64,000 bases of DNA from DASRFA01 sp035651755 (lineage in GTDB: Bacteria; Desulfobacterota; Binatia; UBA12015): the NCBI GenBank assembly GCA_035651755.1, contig DASRFA010000040.1, forward strand, positions 62,001-126,000, in the 5' to 3' direction. Below the pieces are notes generated by a model. The model saw only the letters and a program-made list of their open reading frames with translations, was not told where the DNA came from and searched no databases. The position numbers and the translations under genes are program-made. Below are positions 45,637-52,817 of the stretch, one piece after another. Within the stretch, counting starts at the first letter, position 1; every line of letters begins with the position of its first letter.

Positions 45637-46400
45637 CGAGGAAACGCCCTTCGCCGCGGCGGGGCAGGGGGGTCTCGGTCACCGCGGCGCTCCTCGTCGG
45701 GCTCGCGGCGGCCCTCGCCGCGCGCGTGCTCGCCGCCTCCGCCGCGCCCGCGAGCGCCCGCCCGCTCGTCCTCCTCGTCGGCGATTCGACCACGCAGGGC
45801 GTGTGCGACGGCTGCCCGCCGCCGCCCGCGCCGAGCCCCGCCGGAGCGCTCGAGATGCTGCGCGACCGGCTTCCGGCGGAATCCCGGTGGCGGGACCTGC
45901 GCGCGACGTCCGTCGGCGTCGGCGGCACGACGAGCGGCGACTGGGTCGCCGTTCGCCCGGAGGTCTGCGCGTTCGCCGCCAAGGGCGACGGCCGGAGCGC
46001 GGACCTCGGCCTCCGCGTCCTCGAACGCGCGTGCGGCGATCGCATCGGGCTCGCGCGCGCTGCGCGCGCGGTGGTCGGCGAGACGCCCGCCCTCGTCCTG
46101 GTCGTGCTGGGCGCGAACGACGTCATGAACGGCGTCGCGCCCGACGAGTACGTGCGGAACTTGCGCGCGATCGCCGACGAGCTGGCGCCGTCGCCCGTCC
46201 TGATCGCGACGCCGTTCTGGAGCCCCCAGCCCGAGCGGAAGGGCCTCGCGGCCTTCGCCGACGCCGCGCGCGCAGCCGGCCTCGTGACCGGCCCGGACTT
46301 CTACGACGTCCATCTTCCGGTCGACCGGTCCCGCGTGCACCTGACGGCAGGCGGCTACGCGGCAGCGGCCGCGCTCTGGCTCGACAAGCTTCCGCCGTGA
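45633..46400 (+). CDS. Exported SGNH hydrolase paired with AT3 acyltransferase
   Basis: This 255-residue protein starts at TTG 45633, overlapping the acyltransferase stop as TTGA. The next in-frame start would remove the signal sequence (TAALLVGLAAALAARVLA). Block I is LLVGDSTTQG with the Ser, block II is SVGVGGTTSG, block III is VLGANDVMNG with the Asn, and block V is SRVHLTAGGYAAAA. The Asp of the terminal pair is replaced or shifted (DRSRVH). It resembles the SGNH protein at 36075 at its C-terminal end. It probably accepts or transfers acyl groups delivered by the AT3 protein. Confidence 0.84.
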   Translation: MTRKRPSPRRGRGVSVTAALLVGLAAALAARVLAASAAPASARPLVLLVGDSTTQGVCDGCPPPPAPSPAGALEMLRDRLPAESRWRDLRATSVGVGGTTSGDWVAVRPEVCAFAAKGDGRSADLGLRVLERACGDRIGLARAARAVVGETPALVLVVLGANDVMNGVAPDEYVRNLRAIADELAPSPVLIATPFWSPQPERKGLAAFADAARAAGLVTGPDFYDVHLPVDRSRVHLTAGGYAAAAALWLDKLPP

Positions 46401-48523
46401 CGCCGGGCGCGCGCCGAGCGCCGCACCCCGAGCGCGGCCGCCACGCCGCCGCCGCGCTCGCGTACGCCGCGCTCGCGCTGTGGGTCGCTCGCCCGGTCCT
46501 GCGCGCTCCGGCGACGGCGGTGCTCTTTCCGACCGCCGCGACGCGCAGCAACGTCGCGACGCTGGTCGAGTCCGACCAGCGCTTCGTGTCGGGCACGATC
46601 GCTCGCAACGCCCGCTCGATTCTCGCGTCGCCCGCGTCCGTCCTCGGCTTCGGGAGCTGCTATCCGCTCTGGCAGAGCTTCGCGCTGGGCGAGCACCTCT
46701 TCGGCGAGTCGCTCCTCGGCGTCGCGCCGTGGCTCGTCGTGCGCGACCCGATCGCGGTCACGAACGCGGTGACGCTGCTCACCACGTGGCTCGCCGCCGT
46801 TGCGATGTACGCGCTCGTCTTCGGCTTCACGCGCTCCTCGGGGGCGGGCTTCGTCGCCGGGCTCGTGTTCGCGTTCCACCCCGGGCGCCTCGACAACCCG
46901 GCTCACCCGATGGTGCACGGGAACCTCTGGGCGCCTCTCGCGCTGCTCTTCGCGGACCGGCTCTTCGCGACCGGCCGCTGGGGGCCGGCGTTCGGGCTCG
47001 CGGGCGCGCTCGCGCTCGCGCTCCTCGAGAGCTTCTACCAGATCCTCGGCTTGACGATCCTCGGCGGCGTCTTCGGCGTCGCGCTCGCGTGGCGCGAGCG
47101 CGCCTCGCTCGTGCGGCTCCTGCCGAAGCTCGCGGTGGTGGCCGCGGTCGCGCTCGCCGTCGCCGCGCTCGTCCTGCGCCCGTATCTCCGCATGCGGAGC
47201 GCCTGGGGCGTGCTCCAGGGGCGCGACCTGGTCCTCATGTGGAGCGCGTCCGACTACCTGCCCGGCGGGTCGGCCGGGATGGGCTGGGTGCCGTGCGCGC
47301 TCGCCGGCGTCGGGATCCTCGACCGCCTGCGCGGCCCGCGCGGGCGCCGCGACCCGCGCTGGCCGCTCCTCGCCGGAGGTTTCCTCGTCTTCTGGTGCTC
47401 CGTGTACGCGATCCACGTGCCGCTCGTCGGGCGCATCGAGTCGCCGCCGCGCCTGCTCTCCGAGGTCGTGCCGGGCCTCGACGCGGTCCGCGTGCTGCGC
47501 GCGCTCCGGTTCAACGTCTATCTCGTCGCGGCGGTGCTCGCCGGCTACGGCGCCCTCGCCCTCGCGGAAGCGGCCGAGCGCCCGTCGGGCCCCGGTCGAG
47601 CGCGCGAGCTCGCGCGCGCGGGACTCGCGCTCGCGCTCGCGGCTCTCGTGGCGACCGAGATCTTCGTGCGGCCGCTCGCGGCCGCCGGCTACGGCGAGCC
47701 GGTCGGGCTCACCTCCCGCGCGCTGGCGGCGCCGCCCGCGCTCGTCGACCTCTACGCGCGCATCCCGGCGGGAGCCGTGCTCGACCTCCCGTTCCGCTTC
47801 GACCTCCGCGGGCGCCTCCGGTCGATGGCCGCGTACGTCCTCCTCGCCGGCTACCACGGCCAGCCGGTCGCCGCCTGCTACAACTCGTTCTCGACGCCCC
47901 TCCAGCGCGACGTCGAGGCGCTCGCCGGGCGCCTCCCGGACCCCGCCGCGGCCGACGAGCTGCACGCGCTCGGCTTCCGGACGGTCGTCGTCCACGAGGA
48001 CCTGCTCGAGCCCGCCGAGCGCGTCGACGTCGAGCGCCTGCTCTCGGACCCGACCCGCGCGGCGCTCGTCGGCCGGACCGATGCGGCCGTGGTCGTCGCG
48101 CTCGCGAGCGCGACGCCGGTCACGAGCGATCCGGCATCCCTCGCGCCCGGGCCGGCGAGCGGGCCGCCCGCGTCCGGCGCCGCGGCGGTCGCTGCGCTCG
48201 CCGGCCGGCGCGGATCGCTGTCCTTCGCCTTCGCCAACCCGACGAGCGCGACGTACCGCCATCCCGACCCGATCGAGCCGTCGCCGCTCGTCGTTCGCTG
48301 GCGCGACGCCGCCGGCCGCGTCGCCCACGAAGAGCGCGTCCGCGCGCTCCTCCCGATCGCGCTCTCTGCAGGTGCGCACACCGAGCGGTCCATCGAAGTC
48401 ACGTCACCCCCGACGGCCGGCAGCTACGAGGTCGAGCTCGCGAGCGCCGACGCTCCGGAACGCGTCCTGAGCCGCCTCACCGCGCACGTGCCGGCGCAGG
48501 AGACGGCGAACGACGCACCTTGA
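46397..48523 (+). CDS. Polytopic membrane protein with periplasmic motif module (paralogue C)
   Basis: This 708-residue membrane protein has about eleven helices. The early loop holds NVATLVESDQRFVSGTIARN and FALGEHLFGESLLGV. FAFHPGRLDNPAHPMVHGNLW and SFYQILGLTIL parallel helices of the proteins at 23728 and 27554. The periplasmic module is divergent but present: GAVLDLPFRFD, GYHGQPVAACYNSF, RLPDPAAADELHALGF, then TVVVHEDLL. The last 100 residues resemble the Ig-like end of those proteins (FANPTSATYRHP, AGSYEVELASAD). GTG 46397 overlaps the SGNH stop, tying it to the acyltransferase unit. Its exact function is not known. Confidence 0.68.
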   Translation: MTPGARRAPHPERGRHAAAALAYAALALWVARPVLRAPATAVLFPTAATRSNVATLVESDQRFVSGTIARNARSILASPASVLGFGSCYPLWQSFALGEHLFGESLLGVAPWLVVRDPIAVTNAVTLLTTWLAAVAMYALVFGFTRSSGAGFVAGLVFAFHPGRLDNPAHPMVHGNLWAPLALLFADRLFATGRWGPAFGLAGALALALLESFYQILGLTILGGVFGVALAWRERASLVRLLPKLAVVAAVALAVAALVLRPYLRMRSAWGVLQGRDLVLMWSASDYLPGGSAGMGWVPCALAGVGILDRLRGPRGRRDPRWPLLAGGFLVFWCSVYAIHVPLVGRIESPPRLLSEVVPGLDAVRVLRALRFNVYLVAAVLAGYGALALAEAAERPSGPGRARELARAGLALALAALVATEIFVRPLAAAGYGEPVGLTSRALAAPPALVDLYARIPAGAVLDLPFRFDLRGRLRSMAAYVLLAGYHGQPVAACYNSFSTPLQRDVEALAGRLPDPAAADELHALGFRTVVVHEDLLEPAERVDVERLLSDPTRAALVGRTDAAVVVALASATPVTSDPASLAPGPASGPPASGAAAVAALAGRRGSLSFAFANPTSATYRHPDPIEPSPLVVRWRDAAGRVAHEERVRALLPIALSAGAHTERSIEVTSPPTAGSYEVELASADAPERVLSRLTAHVPAQETANDAP

Positions 48524-48583
48524 GTCCCGGGACGCGCGTTGCGAGAATCGCGCTCTCATGTCCGCCGTCCTTCCCACGGTGCG

Positions 48584-49357
48584 ATGAGCAGCCCGCGCGC
48601 CGGCGCGGACGCGACCCTCGTCGTCATCCCCGCGCTCAACGAAGCGGCCCGGCTCGGCGCGGTGCTCGATCGGCTCCACACCGCGGCGCCCCACGTCGAC
48701 GTGCTGGTCATCGACGACGGCTCGCGCGACGCGACGGCGGAGGCCGCGCGCCGGCACGGCGCGCGCGTCGTCTCGCACGTGTTCAACCTGGGCTACGGCG
48801 CGGCGCTCCAGACCGGCTACAAGGTCGCGGACCGCGACCGCTACGCGTTCGTCGTCCAGATGGACGCCGACGGCCAGCACGACCCCGCCGACGTGCCGCG
48901 CCTCCTCGAGCCGCTGGCGGCCGGCCACGCTGACGTCGCGATCGGGTCGCGCTTCGTCGCGCCGAGCTCGTATCGCATGGACGCGGCGCGCTCCGCCGGG
49001 CGGGTCTTCTTCCAGCGCGTGCTGGTCGCGTTCGGCGGCCCGCGCATCGCCGACCCGACGTCGGGATTCCAGGCGCTCACGCGCGACGCATTCCGCTTCT
49101 GCTGCGAGGACTTCTTCCCCGCGGACTTCCCCGACATCGACGTCCTGCTCCGTCTCCATCGCAGCGGCTTCCGGCTGCTCGAGGTGCCGGTCGAGATGGC
49201 GCCGAACCCGGCGGAGCACGCGTCGATGCACGGCGGGCTCCGCGCCGTCTACTACACGTACAAGATGCTGCTCTCCACGTTCCGGAGCCGGCTCGGGCCG
49301 AGCGCCGGCACGCGCCGCGAGAGCGCGGAGGAGAGACGTGAACCCCAACGTGCTTGA
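48584..49357 (+). CDS. GT2 glycosyltransferase partnered with DUF2304 protein
   Basis: This 257-residue GT-A protein has TLVVIPALNEAARLGAVLDR, VLVIDDGSRDATAEA and FNLGYGAALQTGYKVA. The metal site is VVQMDADGQHDP, and GSRFVAPS and DPTSGFQALTRDAF are further family features. It has no membrane segment of its own. The next gene encodes a small membrane protein and starts 20 bases inside this one, so the pair likely forms one membrane complex. ATG 48584 immediately precedes the fold. It probably transfers a sugar to polyprenyl phosphate, as similar GtrB-like enzymes do. Confidence 0.88.
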   Translation: MSSPRAGADATLVVIPALNEAARLGAVLDRLHTAAPHVDVLVIDDGSRDATAEAARRHGARVVSHVFNLGYGAALQTGYKVADRDRYAFVVQMDADGQHDPADVPRLLEPLAAGHADVAIGSRFVAPSSYRMDAARSAGRVFFQRVLVAFGGPRIADPTSGFQALTRDAFRFCCEDFFPADFPDIDVLLRLHRSGFRLLEVPVEMAPNPAEHASMHGGLRAVYYTYKMLLSTFRSRLGPSAGTRRESAEERREPQRA

Positions 49358-49787
49358 CGTCGACACGCTGCGCCGCCTCGCGATCGACCAGCCGGAGGCG
49401 GCGTCCACGCGCATCGTCGCGCTGCTGGTCGCGCTCGCCTTCCTCGCCGCCGTCCTGAACCTCGTCCGGCGCGGCCGCCTGCAGGAGGAGTACACGCCGA
49501 TCTGGACGGTCGTCGCGCTCGCGATCGTCGTGCTGTCCGTCTGGTTCGACGCGGTCCGGGCGATCACGCGCGCCGTCGGCGCGTGGACGCCGAGCTCGAC
49601 GCTCTTCTTCTTCGGCGAGGTGTTTCTCCTGGTCGTTTGCCTGAACTACGCCGTCCGCCTCTCCGGCCTGAGCGCCCGCGTGAAGGTCCTCTCGCAGGAG
49701 GTGTCGATCCTGCGCTCCGAGCTCGAGCGGCGCTCCGACGCCGGCCATCGGGTGACGTCGCCGGCCGATCCGGGATCTTCCGTCTGA
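49338..49787 (+). CDS. DUF2304 small membrane protein
   Basis: This 149-residue protein has three hydrophobic helices (STRIVALLVALAFLAAVLNL, WTVVALAIVVLSVWF and SSTLFFFGEVFLLVVCLNY). A charged C-terminal coil follows (RVKVLSQEVSILRSELER). The pattern RGRLQEEYTPIWTVV between the first helices is diagnostic of DUF2304, which is often encoded beside GT2 enzymes. It may anchor the preceding glycosyltransferase or act in lipid-sugar flipping. GTG 49338 has GGAGGAGAG upstream, inside the previous gene's end. Confidence 0.85.
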   Translation: MNPNVLDVDTLRRLAIDQPEAASTRIVALLVALAFLAAVLNLVRRGRLQEEYTPIWTVVALAIVVLSVWFDAVRAITRAVGAWTPSSTLFFFGEVFLLVVCLNYAVRLSGLSARVKVLSQEVSILRSELERRSDAGHRVTSPADPGSSV

Positions 49788-49875
49788 GGCGATCGCGCTC
49801 CGGGTCCGCTCGTCGGCCGCCGGGGCGCGACGCGCTGCGGTTCGGGTGCGAGTGGCTGCGGGACGGTAGCGAACG

Positions 49876-50571
49876 ATGCGGGACGAGGCGGAGTTCTGGG
49901 AAGCCGGCGGCGTCTACCGGCCGAGCGACCACCCCGTCGTCGCGCTCTTCGCGCGGCAGCGGATCCAGTACCTCGAGCGCCTCGGCGCTCTGCGCGACGT
50001 CGCGACCGTGCTCGACGTCGGCGCGGGAAGCGGCTTCTCGAGCCGCTATTACCCGTCGCGGGTACGCGTCGTCGCGTGCGACTTCGCCGCCGGGATGCTG
50101 CGCTCGAATCCGGTCCGCGATCGGGTGCGCTGCGCGGCGGCCCGCCTCCCGTTCGCGAGCGGGTCGTTCGATGCGGTCGCGTGCTGGGAGCTGCTCCATC
50201 ACCTCGCCGACCCGGTGGCGGCGTTGCGCGAGATGGCGCGCGTCGCGCGCCGGCGCCTCCTGATCTTCGAGCCGAACCGGGTGAACCCGGGGCACGTCGT
50301 GCTCGCGCTCGCGCGCGCGACGGAGCGCCAGAGCCTGCGGTTCTCTCCGGCGCACGTGCGCGAGCTCCTCTCGCGTGCCGGTCTGTCGCCGGCGCGTCAC
50401 GAGCGCTGCGGGCTCGTCTTTCCGAATGCGACGCCCGCCTGGCTCGCGCGCGCGCTCGCGCGTCTCCCGTTCCGGGCGCCGATCGTCGGCGTGTCACAGC
50501 TCGCGATTGTAGAAACGAGGGAAACGCTTCCCTCGCCCCGTCGGGCAAAGCCCGCCGGGGAGTCGTCCTAA
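49876..50571 (+). CDS. Class I SAM-dependent methyltransferase with repeat-derived C-terminus
   Basis: This 231-residue protein has VLDVGAGSGFSSRYYP as motif I, VVACDFAAGMLRSN, FDAVACWELLHHLADP and LLIFEPNRVNPGH, all typical of Methyltransf_11-type enzymes. The fold ends near VGVSQLAIV. The last 18 residues (ETRETLPSPRRAKPAGESS) are encoded by the family A repeat unit at 50515-50560, so the original stop was lost or displaced. Activity is probably kept because the tail lies outside the fold. It is likely a sugar or lipid methylase. The ATG has no strong SD. Confidence 0.83.
   Translation: MRDEAEFWEAGGVYRPSDHPVVALFARQRIQYLERLGALRDVATVLDVGAGSGFSSRYYPSRVRVVACDFAAGMLRSNPVRDRVRCAAARLPFASGSFDAVACWELLHHLADPVAALREMARVARRRLLIFEPNRVNPGHVVLALARATERQSLRFSPAHVRELLSRAGLSPARHERCGLVFPNATPAWLARALARLPFRAPIVGVSQLAIVETRETLPSPRRAKPAGESS
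50515..50560 (-). repeat. Family A repeat, truncated unit 3a
   Basis: A 46-base partial copy in reverse orientation, lying inside the 3' end of the methyltransferase gene. It keeps the small hairpin as GAGGGAAACGCTTCCCTC, where one stem pair differs from the full copies (G-C changed to A-T on both arms), and the large hairpin GTCGGGCAAAGCCCG. Confidence 0.82.
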
Positions 50572-50620
50572 CGAGGGAAACGCTTCCCTCGCCGCGTCGG
50601 GCAAAGCCCGCCGGGGCCCC
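50571..50620 (-). repeat. Family A repeat, truncated unit 3b
   Basis: A 50-base partial copy that begins at the methyltransferase stop codon. It matches unit 3a almost base for base (GAGGGAAACGCTTCCCTC, GTCGGGCAAAGCCCG) and continues to CCGGGGCCCC. It is followed after six bases by the full copy. Confidence 0.82.
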
Positions 50621-50626
50621 AAGTTG

Positions 50627-50706
50627 TCGCACGAGGGGATCGCTCCCCTCGCCCCGTCGAGCAAAGCCCGCCGGGGCCCCACTCCCCGCGGGCTCGCTTC
50701 GCTCGC
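50627..50706 (-). repeat. Dispersed structured repeat, family A, copy 3 (full length)
   Basis: An 80-base reverse-orientation copy. Its reverse complement starts GCGAGCGAAGCGAGCCCGC and is nearly identical to 23646-23725 outside the large hairpin, which here reads CCCCGGCGGGC with GCTCGACGGGG. With units 3a and 3b it forms a three-unit array that ends 25 bases before a broken GST gene. Confidence 0.88.
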
Positions 50707-50731
50707 GCCAGCTCGCGGGACGGCGGTCGCG

Positions 50732-51182
50732 ATGTCCGAGCCGCTCGTTCTCTGCGACTACCCGCTCAGCCCGCACGCGCGGAAGGTCCGATCGCGCTCC
50801 GCGAGAAGGGCGCGCCGTTCGAGGTCCGCCCGGTCGAGAGCAAAGCCGACCGCGCGGAGTTCCTCTGCCTGAACGCACGCGGCGAGGTCCCGACGGTCCT
50901 CGTCGGCGTTCGGGCCATCGCCGGCTCGGAGGTGATCTGCGAGCTCGTCGGCGAAGCGTTCCCCGACCCGCCGCTGCTGCCGCGCGACCCGGTGGCACGC
51001 GCGGCGGCCCGCGGCATCGGGCGCTTCTGCGACGAGCACCTCGACGCGCTTCAATTCCTCGCGTCGCCCGCCGATCGCGCCGAGCCGCTCTCGACTCCGA
51101 GGGGCGCTTCGCCGAGATGGCCGGCGGGCGCGCGGCGCTGCCGCCGGCGCCGTCGCCGCCGTCGCCATCGGCGCTCAGCTGA
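50732..51182 (+). pseudogene. Broken glutathione S-transferase gene (frameshift and truncation)
   Basis: The first frame gives MSEPLVLCDYPLSPHARKV, the beta-alpha start of a GST N-terminal domain. The match then jumps by one base near 50790 into IALREKGAPFEVRPVESK, EFLCLNARGEVPTVLVG, VICELVGEAFPDPPLLPRD and FCDEHLDALQF. A single missing base explains the shift. After about 51090 the family pattern is lost, so most of the helical C-terminal domain is gone. The next gene, on the opposite strand, ends at 51175. Sequencing error could produce the frameshift but not the loss of the C-terminus. Its neighbour, a cluster of repeats, may have caused the decay. Confidence 0.75.
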
Positions 51183-52614
51183 GGTTCAGCCGCTTCTCCG
51201 CGATCACGCGCAGCATCCGCATGCCGGTCCGGACGCTGTGCCAGCGGCTCGAGGAGTGCTTCGACGCTCCGCCGCGGCGCCGGTGATAGCTCACGGGCAC
51301 CTCGATCACGCGGCCCTCGACACGCAGGATCTCGATCATCATCTCGGGCGAGAACGCGGCGTCGTCGCGCGTCAGGTAGTCGCGGATCTTGAGCCACGCG
51401 TCGCGCCAGATCGCGCGGTAGGTGCAGCCGACGTCGGTGAAGCGCGGCTCGAGGCTCCACCAGAGCGCCTCGATGAGCTTCCCGACGGCGACGTTTCCCC
51501 AGCGCAGGAGCCCGTCCATGTTCGCGCCCTGCTCGATGAGCTGCCGCGTGGTGCGGGTGCCGATGACCATGTCGGCGTCCTTCAGGTACTCGAGGAGCTT
51601 GCCGAGGTCACGCGCCTGGAACGTCGCATCGGCCTCGACGAGAACGAGGATGTCGCCCGAGGCCGCCTCGATGCCCTGCTTCAGCGCGTCGCCGTAGCCG
51701 CGGAGAGGCCGCGAGTGCACGACGGCGCCGAGCGACCGCGCGATCTCCGCCGTGCCGTCGGGCGAGCAGTTGTCCATCACGACGACCTCGTCGACGAGCG
51801 GCTGGAAGTCGCGCACGACGTGGCCGATCGACGCGGCCTCGTTGTACGCCGGGATCACGACGCTCTTCCGGTGGCGCTCGAAGTGGAGCGACCGGCAGAG
51901 GAAGTTCGCGTGGTTCAGGTCGGGGATCGTATTGACGTTCAGGTAGCGGCCGGAGAGCGCGAACGGCACGACGATCTCGCCCGCGCGCACGGCTCGATCG
52001 AGGACGTCGATCAGCTCGAGCTTCCCGGTGCGCGGCGACACCCGGGTCGCGCGCGCGTGCTCGAAGACGCGCGGCTCGAAGATCCACGTCCCGAGGCCCG
52101 CGAGTCGGCTCGGCGGCTCGAGCGGCTTCTCGACGAGCGCGGCGATGCGATCGCCGTCGAGCACGACGCCGTAGTTCTTGCGAATGACATCGGGGTCGTC
52201 CGTCTCGAGGACCGCGCACACGGCGAGGGCCGCCGGCGCGTCCGCGAGGGCGGCGTGGTTCGTCTCCAGGTAGAGCTCGTCGCCGAGCAGGAAGACGAAG
52301 CGCTCGCGGGCGAGCGGCTCGACCGCCAGCAGCGCCGTTCCGAGGCCCCGGTCGCTCTCGCCGTTGAACACGTAGCGCAGCTCGACGCCGAAGCGCCGGC
52401 CGGTCCCGCACGACGCTCGCACCTGCTGCTCGAGGTGCCCGGTCACGATCAGGACGTCGCGGATCCCGAACGCGTCCCGGAGGAGCTCGATCTGGCGGTG
52501 GAGGAGCGGGCGGCCGCCCACCTCGAGCAGCACCTTCGGCATGCGCGCGCTGCGCGGGTGGATCCGCGTCCCGCGCCCGCCCGCGGCGATGACACCGAGC
52601 CTGGGTGCAGCCAC
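51175..52614 (-). CDS. Sugar nucleotidyltransferase fused to GT2 glycosyltransferase
   Basis: This is a 479-residue two-domain protein. Residues 1-235 are a sugar-1-phosphate nucleotidyltransferase with GVIAAGGRGTRIHPRSAR, PKVLLEVGGRPLLHRQI, FVFLLGDELYLET (metal Asp) and GLGTWIFEPRVFEHA. Residues 245-479 are a GT-A transferase with SVVIPAYNEAASIGHVV, VVMDNCSPDGTAEIA, RGYGDALKQGIEAA and LVEADATFQ as the D-x-D site. One chain could make a nucleotide sugar and hand it to the transferase domain. The GT domain lacks membrane segments. It is divergent from the gene at 52818 with 203 bases between, which must hold both promoters. The substrate is unknown. Confidence 0.88.
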   Translation of the reverse strand: MAAPRLGVIAAGGRGTRIHPRSARMPKVLLEVGGRPLLHRQIELLRDAFGIRDVLIVTGHLEQQVRASCGTGRRFGVELRYVFNGESDRGLGTALLAVEPLARERFVFLLGDELYLETNHAALADAPAALAVCAVLETDDPDVIRKNYGVVLDGDRIAALVEKPLEPPSRLAGLGTWIFEPRVFEHARATRVSPRTGKLELIDVLDRAVRAGEIVVPFALSGRYLNVNTIPDLNHANFLCRSLHFERHRKSVVIPAYNEAASIGHVVRDFQPLVDEVVVMDNCSPDGTAEIARSLGAVVHSRPLRGYGDALKQGIEAASGDILVLVEADATFQARDLGKLLEYLKDADMVIGTRTTRQLIEQGANMDGLLRWGNVAVGKLIEALWWSLEPRFTDVGCTYRAIWRDAWLKIRDYLTRDDAAFSPEMMIEILRVEGRVIEVPVSYHRRRGGASKHSSSRWHSVRTGMRMLRVIAEKRLNLS

Positions 52615-52817
52615 GCGCCGGGCTTCTACTGTGGGGCCTGCGCGAATTCCACACGGTGGCGCGGCCGGCGGTCGTCGGGTAGGTCTCCGCCGAAGGTCGG
52701 CGCGCGCGCCGCGGCGATCTACGGAGACACGCGACGAGCTCCGAAACCGGATCGCTGACCGGAACGTCGGCGCGCGCGTCCGCCGCCGGCGAGCGGCGCG
52801 CCGAGGCGGCCGGCGGC

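Noticed and set aside
50515..50706. Possible CRISPR-like array
   Set aside because: The three units are palindromic, of unequal length and without spacers of regular size. Related copies occur singly elsewhere. It is a dispersed repeat.
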